Translations under genes and position numbers: made by a program
Shown: positions 45,917-56,113 of the stretch, piece by piece
Position numbering within the stretch: position 1 is the first letter of the stretch
How the letters are laid out: the number at the start of each line of letters is the position of its first letter
Notes under the pieces: generated by a model
What the model saw: only the letters and a program-made list of their open reading frames with translations
Databases searched by the model: none
Told to the model about the DNA's origin: nothing
NCBI GenBank assembly: GCA_936450465.1
Contig: OW388305.1
Coordinates: forward strand, 38,573,187 to 38,637,186
DNA: 64,000 nt
Reading direction: 5' to 3'
From: Gibbula magus
Lineage: Eukaryota; Mollusca; Gastropoda; Trochida; Trochidae

Positions 45917-47687
45917 TTAAGCCGGAGAGCTAGTTTAGGAGATTCCTTACACAACAATTTCTTAAAAGGCATATTATTTAAAAACGTGAACAGATACTAT
46001 TTTAATTTTTTTTAGTTAAGTTGGCATCTGAAGACATCATGTAACCTTGTTCAGTCATATTCGTCACTCATGGATTTGATTATCATTTATTTTATATTGT
46101 GACATTTCTTTTGCACGAGAGTTTATCAAGGGTTTCACAAGAAATAAAATAATCTTTGATACAAACATCTTTAATATAATTTGACATCATGCTACCTCAT
46201 AGGAAAACGATTACCGTTTATAACACAAATATCAAACAAAAGTCCTGCAGTGTTTAATAATAAAATCATGCACGTTTATAAAATGGTTTCAGATTCCGGA
46301 CAAATTCATAACCATTAATAAATCCCAGAAAGTATTTCTAATCACCGTTGAAAATCTCATAGAGTTTCGATAATGTGTCTACTTTATTAAAATTGTAATA
46401 CAAATGCTCCAAACGAAGAAATAAGTTTCAAAGTATCAATGTCTCAATCTCTATTTCAAGGCATTATGTCGATGGAAAATATGAATAAAAGACGAGAACT
46501 CTATATAAGTAAATATAACTATCCCTTTATGGTTTAGTTTAGGATTTGTAAATTGATTTCTGTCTTTACCGCCCTTTCTTGTTGTAAACATTGACGATGA
46601 AACTATTTGCAAACAATGTGTAATGACAGGCCTACTTATGGTTAACAAATCATTCACGGTCATAAAATGGTTCCAGATTCCGTACTTATTCATAACCATT
46701 AATTAATTCAAGGCAGTATTTCTGATCACCGTGGAATAGCTCATAGAGTTTCGATAATGTGTCTACTTTAGTAAAATTGTAATACAAATGCTCCAAAACA
46801 AAGAAATAACTTTCAGAGTATCAATGTCTAAATCTCTATTTCAAGAAATTATGTCGATGCAAAATATGAATATAAGACGAGAGCGCTATATAATTAAATA
46901 TAACTATCCCTTTATGGTTTAGTTTAGGAATTGAGAATTGATTTCTGTCTTTACCGCCCTTTCTTGTATAAACATTGACGATGAAACTATTTGCAAACAA
47001 TGTGTAATGACAGGCCAACGTATGTTTAAAAAATCATTCACTGTCATCAAATGGTTTTAGATTCCGTTCTTATTCATAACCATTAATTAATTCTAGAAAG
47101 TAGAATCACCGTGGAATAGCTCATAGAGTTTCCATAATGTATCTACTTTTGTACAATTGTAACACAAATGCTCCAATATTTAATGATATTTAAAATGTAT
47201 CGCCCTTTACTGTCGGTTTAACAATTAGCAAAATAATGCATATTAACAGGTCAACTTATGGTGAAAAAAATCGTTTGAATAAAAAATGAGACGTCTTTAA
47301 AATGTAGTTACCATATCCCTATATTGTTTTATTCATAAATTGATTACTGTCTTTACGGTCCTTGCTTAATTTAATGATTATCGTTTAAACTATTTACTTA
47401 CAAATAAACAAATAATGGCAGGCCTACTTATGGTGAATGTGGCTTACTGAATTCGACTATAAAATTTGGCAAAATTTCAAAACAATATAAAAATCCCTTA
47501 ATAAATAAATTGTGTCGTGTTTCCGTCATGAACAAATTGGTTGAGGAAATATCTCGTTGCCATAAAATCAATGGTTGACAAATACTACAGCTGCTTCCCA
47601 CAAGTCTGTTCACTTTCTTGTTTTATCTCAGTATATTTAGTTATAATGGATATTAATTATTTATCATTTCATGATATGACAAGTGAG
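45917..47687 (+). repeat. unit 4 distal leader (B type)
   Basis: Almost identical to 29,921-31,836, including the internal ~280-bp repeats, at a distance of about 16.0 kb. The tRNA-like piece of unit 2 is deleted here (atggatattaattatt). Confidence 0.75.
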
Positions 47688-47766
47688 AGATATACCCATA
47701 CTTTTCCGAGTGTATCGAAATGTGTTGGGTATCATTCGATACACAAGGAAAATAATGGGTATATCT
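47688..47766. repeat. palindrome remnant with deleted centre
   Basis: Same outer arms as 31,837-31,980, but ~65 bp around the centre is missing (tgtatcgaaatgtgttggg). Confidence 0.85.
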
Positions 47767-48218
47767 GTCTTATACCCAACTTACGGTCGAGTGTAAACAG
47801 ATACCATTTCATAATATTTCTAAAACAAATACAGCTGTACAAAGTTTGTGTATGAAACGCACAACCAAAATACGGCCTCATCTATGACAACTCCCGGGTA
47901 CACTTAGCTCGTGCTTCGTTGTATGGTAACCCATGTTTGGGGCTCGAAATCTAATTGATATGGCCCAATGACGGTATTGCCAACGCAGACGCACGTGCAT
48001 CTCGCTGAAATGTACAGCTAACGCCATAAACTGATTGGCTAATGTCAACATGGCCAAAGTTTAGTAAAAACAGAACTAACTTCAGTATGTTAAGACATTT
48101 TGCATCCAAAATTAAATAACATTGTTATATAAAAAGAAATACAGAAAATTGTGATATTATATCACGCATTATAAGAACCTTATTCATTTGGTCATTAACA
48201 AATGTACATAGTTTCAAC

Positions 48219-48294
48219 TGGCTTCGTGGTGTAGTGGTTAGTTCGTTCGGCCAGAAATCAACAGGACACAGGTTCGATCCCAGGTGTCGTATAT
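48219..48294 (+). mobile_element. tRNA-like fragment (unit 4)
   Basis: Copy of 32,431-32,506 with the same A- and B-box-like elements. Confidence 0.5.
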
Positions 48295-48539
48295 GTTCAT
48301 AAATAACATTTTATAAAGTATCATCACTTAGATTTGGAAATTTAGAAAATTGACTCCATTGATTTCTCAGTTGTTAAAAAGTGTAGGTTTAATAGAAAAG
48401 TGTAGGTATATCAGAAAAAGTGTAGGTATATCAGAAAAAGTGTAGGTATATCAGAAAAAGTATAGGTGTATCGGCTAATACACCTACACTTGTAACAAAA
48501 GAAACCATAGTAACAAGACCGGAAGTGGGGTATAATTAC

Positions 48540-50034
48540 TATTCTTTTGTGAAATATAACAGACATTAGGTGAAAGTCTTTATCGTGATATATAGAAAGA
48601 AAACAAGTCGCTCTTGTCTAAATTAAAATTGTTTAATGTTATAATCAATTTCAAGTTGAACAGTAAATGGTATTTAAACAATTACAAAATATGACAGTCA
48701 AAAATGTTTGAAAGGCATTTAATTTATTTGTGATGACTTGATTCAATGAATGCTGGGTCATGAACAATCTCCAGCATTCATACTGATAAATGTCTGGTAA
48801 TCCCATGACGAGGGGAAGTACTGCATTTATACTGGCCGCCATTCTCTTGTCAAACCTCAGCATAGAACTTGGCAAGTATTTTGTCCTGCTATCAAACTTC
48901 CAACTTCCGCCAACCTATCTCATTTAGATATAGTAGGTAGATATATAGTAGGTCTTCATGTTATAAACATCACTGGCTGTTGTCCTCTTGGTGTTCGACA
49001 CATTCTTTTCTGTCAGCAGCAGGGTTGTTTCCTCATAAGAAACAGTGATGAGTCTTTATGTGGAATCTTGTTTCGTTCACGTATCATTTCAACGTCACCT
49101 CTCATATTGTTGATACCCAAGGGACGTAACTCAAATTCAGCACAGTTACAGAGATGCATGATGCCTATCGCTTGATTTTGAAGTTGATGAGTTCAAGACA
49201 GAGATTCCCAAAAGCTATTTTAGCAACCAGAGATGTCTGGATTTTTAAATAAACCTCTCAAGATTCACACAGGTTGACATCGTTTGGCATCAATACTGTC
49301 CTTGTCGACCAATCAGAAAAACGGAAGTAGTCTAATCTATTCATATCATCTACATTTAAGCGTCAGGTGTCATATTTGTGTTTATTTGTAGGTTAAACCT
49401 CATTTCAAGGCCATACAGAATATCCCCTGGACATTCTATAGAATATCCCTGGCCCTGAAATGAGACTTTAACATAAACTTGAATATTCTGGAATAACCTC
49501 ATGTCATGTTTTAATTTCACACATGGTAACACAGAACATTTAAAACCGTCCCATTAAATCGCTGAATATATAGTTTGGTAGGAAAATTAAGTGACACCCC
49601 TAGTTCGTACAATAACTAAAAAACCAGGCGAGAAAGTAAACTCATCTATTGCCAATCTCGATTCTATGTTTGTACCTAATAGGATTTTAAATTTGAAAAT
49701 TTTGTGAAAAGAAATAAAAAATCTGTCTATATAACCATCATATGAAATCTGATGTAAACCACGCAAGGCTTGCAGAGGCTTTGTCATAGGGCAATTTGAA
49801 GCCCTATGTCAGCACTACCTGACATTACTCTATCTTTATATGGAACCATGCCTATAACTTATTCATGCTTGAGATTTGTAAAGGGCTTAGTTTAAAATAT
49901 TTAGAACCACTTGTTGAGCTATCGCGACATCATTGTTGTCAAGGAAATGGATCTAACTGAAACGTTCTGATTATTCATTGGACACAATTACCAAGCCATC
50001 CTAAGCTACACAGTCGCCTGGTTGTACGGACACA
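48540..50034 (+). repeat. unit 4 proximal leader
   Basis: Distal part matches unit 2. From about 49,870 towards the gene, diagnostic bases (tttgtaaagggc, gattattcattg, ttaccaagccatcc) match unit 3 instead. Confidence 0.75.
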
Positions 50035-51068
50035 ATGCAGAACATTTGGATATTTCTCCTACTGATAAATATCAAGTTTGTTTCTCAGGAAAAGGACAAC
50101 AACAAACTTAAGAAGCAGGAATGTCTCGGATATATCAACTGTGACATTGTAGATCAGTGCTTGGTATGGTATGGCTCTCGGTGTATGACTGATCTAGTTC
50201 ATGGGATAATCTGACCACGGTCCTAAGAAATGATCTGGTACAGGAAAATTCTATTCGGACATGTAGGGAATTTGTTGATTTGTATTTACACAAGCCAAAG
50301 AGAAGATCAACAGTGTCATTCCTGATGGCTGAATACATAAATACCAAACTGAGAGATGTTTATGTAGGATCAATGTCATCGAAGTTAATGAAGAAAACAG
50401 GAATACTGATCAGAGGTTATCTTCATTATTGGGCTTATGACAAAGAGCGGAACACTCTCTTTTGGAGTACCATGGATGGAGTATTTAAGCAAGTTATTGG
50501 CAAAAACCAATCTAAAGTCACGTTAGCGAAAACTAAATTAAATGCGTTATGTGTATTCAAAGACCATCTGTATTATTTGATAGGAGAAACCATTATGAGG
50601 CGGAGCACATCACATGGACCTGACAACGAGGAATGGTATCGTACAGGAGATTACTTTATTAATCATCTAAGCATCAGTGATACTCTCATTTGTTAGCTGC
50701 AGAATTTCAGGATCAAATGCCTGAATTTGTTGACAAAATCAAAGGAAATTCCGGAGATGGAGAGGTGTCAAATGTATAGTGTACACGTTTCACACAATAA
50801 CGTAGTATTTGTTTATGTACCAAAGGTCGGACACAGATTTTATCTTACTTTTTTCACACATGACACTGGATGGGAGCTGTGCCATGGTAGTATTAAGGTG
50901 AAGAAACGCCCGTACATATTAAACGTCCATGGCTCTTTTGTATACTATAAATCTCCCAAAATGGACAGATTAGAGGCAAAGGAATTTGGAATAGACTGTA
51001 CTATCGGTACCAAAACTTTAACAGCTATGCACCCAAAGTTATTTGGATTCAAATATCTTTTCTTTTGA
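50035..51068 (+). pseudogene. secreted protein family copy 4, frameshift and nonsense
   Basis: A one-base deletion at about 50,201 (catgggat for catttggat) shifts the frame after ~56 codons, and tgg (Trp) is tag at 50,694. The rest matches copy 3 closely, including the two-residue-shorter FYLT-FTHDTG region. The lesions differ from those of copy 2, so the two copies died independently. Confidence 0.85.
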
Positions 51069-51969
51069 AATTGTATATTTTAGGTACCATAATGGAAATC
51101 CAGTCTCGCAAATCTGTGGATTGGTGAATCTGCTCCATATCTTCATATCAAACAATGAAGTGATCAATGTGTTCATCCAGAGTTATTTGGGGTCCTGGAT
51201 TATATTATCTGTTCCATTCTTTTGACAATGAACAATGAATTGGTGAAATGGCTCACTTTACCGGTCTAACATATGATCAGTAACACTGTTGCAAATGTGT
51301 AATATTCGATTTGGACTTTTCAGTTAAGATATGCAGCAGTCAAAATTGTGCCGTTGATTGTGACATTTGAAATAAATTAAAATTTGCAAAATATATTATT
51401 ATCAAAGCGGTCCTTAGGATACTGAGCTTGGTAATCGGATACTGCCACCAAAGAATGACATTGCGAGCATCTGACGCATGCACACTGCCTAAATTAAACA
51501 CTTCCCTGGCTACCCAAACATCCGGAGTAACAATGCAGACAGCTTGTGATTGTAAGCTACGTGACGTATATGTTTAGTTTGCAATGTCTCCTAATCAGAA
51601 CAATTAATGTTGTAGCACGTCTTTATGTAATAAACAGTTGTTGAAAAGAGTAAGCATGCTAATTTAAATTTTGACCTCCATTTCTCATTGCTTAGACTCG
51701 GACGATTCTGATATTGACTGAATAGAATTGTTAGGGAAATGTGTGAATATGACAGTGAAGTAAAATCAGAATCATGGTTAGAGGGCAATGCTGACACAAA
51801 CGCGAAGAGAAATAAGATTGAAGAGGGGTATTCTTAGCTGGTATGTAAGTGTCAGATCCATTTCCCTGTACAAGATACAACTGGTGCCAGACTAATTGAA
51901 TACTTGCAGCATTTCCTTAACTTTCCCCTAGTGGAGATCTGCTTAAAGGCATCATTGTGTCCGATTCGC
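51069..51969 (+). repeat. 3' flank of gene copy 4
   Basis: Matches 35,279-36,181 up to gtgtccgattcgc, where LINE sequence begins. Confidence 0.7.
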
Positions 51970-52662
51970 GTTGCTATCTACATAAAACGTAATCTGCAGG
52001 CCAACCGTATGGACAACCTTGAACTACCCGGCCTTGAGGCAATATGGGTAACAATTAAATGTAAAAACCGTTCCTACCTTATAGGACCCATCTACCGAGC
52101 AGATAAAAGTGCCGCGTACTGGGACCTAATCGAAGAATCTATTGGTAAAGCAATCGACCAAAATATGAAAACTATTGTTGTCGGTGATTTCAACTTTGAC
52201 GCCCTTCGAGTAAATCGAAATAAAATTTATTACATCCAATTAATGTATGATTTAAAACAGATTATAACTGAACCAACGAGAATTACACCATATTCTCGTA
52301 CCTTGATAGATCTGATATTTGTTTCAAATACTAATGTTGTAAATCAATCAGGGGTCCTCGACCCTGTCTAAAGTAACCCTGAAGAAATCGCTAATGTATT
52401 TAACAACTATTTTACAGCGCAGTCCACTATTGAAGATCCAGATAGAGATCATCCTGAATTACAAATTCACAATGAGTCAACCTTAACTAAAACCATTTTA
52501 ACCCACAATGACGTACGTGATATTTTATTATCACTAGACACCTCGAAAGCAACTGGTCCCGACGGGATAGGAAATAAAGTACTCAAATACATTGCAAATA
52601 GTCTAACGCCAATACTTACAAAATTATTTAATTTATCACTTGACGAGTCAGTATTTCCCGTG
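51970..52662 (+). pseudogene. LINE endonuclease and RT N-terminal part
   Basis: VAIYIKRNL, LEAIWVTIKCKNRSYLIGPIYR, TIVVGDFNFD and RTLIDLIFVS are motifs of APE endonucleases of LINEs. The final S-D-H block is missing: after SGVLDPV a stop and small deletion lead to EEIANVFNNYFT, then LSLDTSKATGPDGI, the usual start of the RT region. It breaks off at LDESVFP, where the insertion lies. Confidence 0.75.
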
Positions 52663-52665
52663 TAA

Positions 52666-52807
52666 TAGATATAGAACTCGCAGCAGTACATTATCGGGAT
52701 ATAAATGTACGAGTTTGAGAGGGTTGGGCGAGGCGTCAGCCGAGCCTAGCCCTCTCAAACCTGTACATTTATATCCCGATAATGTACTGCTGCGAGTTCT
52801 ATATCTA
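52666..52807. repeat. 142-bp near-perfect palindrome
   Basis: The arms tagatatagaactcgcagca / gtacattatcgggatataaa and their exact reverse complement enclose gtttgagaggg...ccctctcaaac with a centre at cgaggcgtcagccgag. The centre is nearly the same as in the palindrome at 31,837. Confidence 0.9.
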
Positions 52808-53101
52808 TCTTAGAGCACAGTCAAATGCTTGAGTCGTCAAGAAAATGTCTTAAAATGAATATATTTCAAATGAATTGTCAACAAATTAGGGACATTGACG
52901 TCATCATCAGCACTGTGAGCACTGAATTTCTTAAATTGTCCGAGGTGCATGAGGCGTACATTTTATATAAAGCGTACGAGTCGTGCTACAGCATAAGCGT
53001 CGTGCTTGAATCACGAACATGCATGATTTGAGCACGTTTTTATTCTGAAACATTGAACAGTAATACATTTCATTGCCTATAAAGACTGGGTGGTTTTTAG
53101 A

Positions 53102-53778
53102 ATGAATCAGTTCAAACAATGGCTTCATCATGGACAGTCCAAGGACAAGTACACTATTCATTCAGGAAAGGTAACTTTACTTTTTTACTCCTTACTTTTT
53201 AAAGTGTATATTTTGAAAATTATTAAATGTATTTTTTAAAATTCCATTTAATTGGTTTATTTAATAAAAGTTATTGTCTTTTGGATTTCAAATATTTTTG
53301 TTTGTTTGTTGAGCTGTATTTATCAATATGCGAGTTGAAATATCTTTTATTGCATATGCTATTGTGCATCCCGTCTATATTTCATATGAATGATTTCAGG
53401 TTACTGCAGCAACGAAATTATACTCGAACTGTCTACTCGAACTGTCTGTCGTACTGGACATCCCTCGGACGCTGTGTGAAGATACAAGGGTTTCATTGAG
53501 ACGACAATGCAGCCCCCATCCTCTAACACCCCAAGAAGGTACTTTTATATCACTTTCTTCTCTTTTTTATGTCGTCCTATATAACCTCTGAATATGTTTT
53601 TTTAATATAGAGGTTGAAAATATATAAAACATTGGTAACATGGTTTGATGCTTGTCGTTGTTTCACTTACTCATGATATAAATGAAATACACTTGAAAAT
53701 TCCCAATTGACCTCACATTACTTGCTTTAGTTACATGATTTTATTCTTCTTTTAGGAATATCAAGCTCCTTAACATAG
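53102..53778 (+). CDS. possible three-exon small ORF inside the TIR element
   Basis: Exon 53,102-53,170 (ATG; MNQFKQWLHHGQSKDKY..., ends AAG) is followed by gtaact. Exon 53,400-53,538 (after tttcag; VTAATKLYSNCLLELS ... RRQCSPHPLTPQE) is followed by gtactt. The last piece starts after tttag at 53,756 and stops at 53,776-53,778. Joined, these give one frame of 76 codons with intron phases 0 and 1. A further tttttag precedes the ATG, so upstream exons are possible. No family is recognised. It may be part of a transposase or a captured host exon set; chance is not excluded. Confidence 0.4.
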
Positions 53779-54050
53779 AAGACCCCCATCGACGGAAGCG
53801 ACTTTTTCCTTTCGGAAAGGGAATACAGCAGATCATGTAATATGTCATGTAATAAGTGTTTAATTGTGTATTATCCACATAAATAAAACAATCAGTTGAC
53901 ATTGTTTGTTGTTATGGAAGTCTGTGAACCAGTTTTATGAGCATGATACCCGAACGCAACCAGACAACCGTAACGGGATATAAATGTACTCCACGTGACC
54001 AAAATACAATCATATGATTGGACGAAAGCATTTGACTGTGCTCTAATTCA

Positions 54051-55690
54051 TGGAAAGAAGCATCGGTTATACCTATTCACAAAAAAGAGAGCGTACATGA
54101 ATGCTCAAATTATCGTCCTGTCGCACTCACATCTTGCTTATCCAAAGTTTTTGAAAAGTGTGTGTTTAAATACGTATTCAATTTTCTAAGAGACAACGAC
54201 CTCTTATCAAAGTTACAATCCGGTTTTATGCCAGGGGATTCCACGTCAAATCAGTTAACATTTCTATACAATTTTATAGCTAAAGCTCTTGACGAAGGGA
54301 AAGAAGTTAGAGCAGTTTTCTGCGATATAAGTAAGGCTTTCGATAAGGTCTGGCATAGAGGAATTATTCATAAGCTAGAATCATATGGTATTCAAGGTGA
54401 ACTGTTAAAGTGGTTTGAAAGTTATTTAGAAAACCGCATATAGCGGGTTGCAATTAACGGGTATAGATCAGATAAGAAATATGTACTTGCTGGAGTACCA
54501 CAAGGCTCAGTTCTAGCTCTTATTTCTGATATACATTAATGACATTGTATGTGATGTTGACAGTAATATTCGTCTCTTTGCGGATGACACCTCGTTGTAC
54601 GTAATAATTGAGGATCCGAAAGTAGCTGCTGCTTGTCTTAACAATGATTTAGAAAAAAATATCACGATGGGCCCGGGACTGTCAGGTCACATTTAACCCA
54701 AACAAAACCGAAATCTACTTATGGACGGAACAATAATAAATGAAGTCAAAAGTCATAAACATTTAGGAATAACACTCGAAAGCGACTGTGCATGGAATAA
54801 TCATATTGATGATATTGTATGGAAAGTTCGCCCTATGATCAATTGTCTGAGGAGTTTCAAATATCGACTATCACGTAAGACATTGGAAACGATGTATAAG
54901 TCTTATATCTTACCGATATTCGACTATTGCTCACACATTTGGGATAATTGTACATCTGAACAATCGCGAATATTGGAGAATTTGCATCTTGATGCCCTAA
55001 GAACATTATTTGGTGCTGTTCCTGGTACAATTCACAACAAAATCTATAATGAAACAAAATTCCAGCCACTGCAAAGAAGAAGATATTGTCAAAAATTAAC
55101 ATTTTCTTCAAAATGTTCAATAATGAACTCCCACCCTATCTTTGTGATTTAATCCCAAATTCTGTTTCCGAAACTACAAACTATAATCTAAGAAATAACT
55201 CTGAAATAAAGGGAATTTGCTTCCTGCTTCCTACTCTAAATCGTTTTTACCTAATACCATACATCTGTGGAACGCATTACCAGATTTCAAAGAGACCTGT
55301 TCTCTAACAGAATTCAAAACTTTGATCAATAAAAACGAAAATACATGTAAGTTGTATTTTGACCTAAACTACGGAACTGGATTTTGTCAAATTGTTAACT
55401 GCCGCCTCAGACTTGGTTGTAGCTACCTGAAATCCGATAGATATAACCGACATCTATCCGATAACCCACGCTGCTCCTGTGGATATAAGACTGAAAACCC
55501 TTTGCACTACTTTCTTACTTGCCATAATTATGACCAAAACTTGCACTTCTACACTAACGGATATAGCCTTGATACTCTTCTAAATGGAAACAAAGAACTA
55601 ACCCACTCTGAAAATCTAAAAATTCTTGATTCAATTAACATTTTCATTAATAAAACCAACGTTTTTAAAATGACGCTTAAAAACTCTTAA
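54051..55690 (+). pseudogene. LINE reverse transcriptase and C-terminal part
   Basis: WKEASVIPIHKK, YRPVALTSCLSKVFEK, DISKAFDKVWHRG (motif A), then a stop (atatag, 54,442) in place of the usual Arg-containing ENR-Q block, GVPQGSVL (motif B), a frameshift, and RLFADDTSLYV (motif C, FADD intact). After further breaks: HKHLGITLESDCAWNNHI, LPIFDYCSHIWDN, IHLWNALPDFKE, and the zinc tail CSCGYKTENPLHYFLTC near the end. Several stops and shifts make it non-functional. Confidence 0.8.
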
Positions 55691-55936
55691 AATCTAAATT
55701 GCCATATCGTTCGTGCTACACATGGGTAGACAGACACACTTAACCAGATGTATTGCTTGCAAGATATAATCGAATAATATTTCATGTTCGTATAAGTTTT
55801 TCATAATCAACATCGTTGTCGTCGCTTTTATGTTATGTATTATACGTTGTAAAGGAGCGGTGTTCAAATAAGCCTTGTGGCTTTTTCACCAATCCTTATT
55901 TCATTTTATGAAATAAAAATATGTTTAAACCAATTA

Positions 55937-56113
55937 GGCCTACACATTTGGACTACATTTACATTTTGTACATTTGTTTAAAACATTGTAAAGATTAGTT
56001 ATAGACCTAAAAATACATTATGATTAAAATTTTGGCTGATCAGTGTGATTGGTTTATGACATGGTAAGGCATTAAGCATCCGGCCGTCCTTCTGTCGTCC
56101 ATATATCCGTAAA
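55937..56113 (+). repeat. unit 4-5 flank resumes
   Basis: aattaggcctacacatttgg onwards matches 36,668-36,850, up to the L2-like insertion in ccgtaaa. Confidence 0.7.

Larger units (their letters stand above)
52664..54046. mobile_element. composite insertion: palindrome plus TIR element
   Basis: It splits the LINE RT between VFP and WKEAS. The left part (52,666-52,807) is a palindrome. The remainder (52,810-54,046) starts TTAGAGCACAGTCAAATGC and ends with the exact reverse complement (at least 19 bp). cgggatataaatgtac occurs in both palindrome arms and again near the right end (53,973), which ties the two parts together. taa flanks the whole insert (52,663-52,665 and 54,044-54,046). Class not recognised. 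Confidence 0.65.
51970..55936 (+). mobile_element. APE-type LINE, interrupted and decayed
   Basis: In order: endonuclease domain (51,970-52,366; VGDFNFD and TRTLIDLIFVS-like motifs), start of RT linker (52,371-52,660; KATGPDGIGNKVLKYIA), a 1.38-kb foreign insertion, then RT (54,051-54,700) and C-terminal region (54,721-55,690). It lies between unit sequences that are 485 bp apart in unit 2 (36,182 and 36,666), so the insertion came with a deletion. The 5' part is missing. The clade is not assigned. Confidence 0.8.

Noticed and set aside
52931..53161. Minus-strand 76-codon frame in the TIR element
   Set aside because: It runs across the plus-strand candidate exon and has no motif. The spliced plus-strand reading explains the gt/ag borders better.
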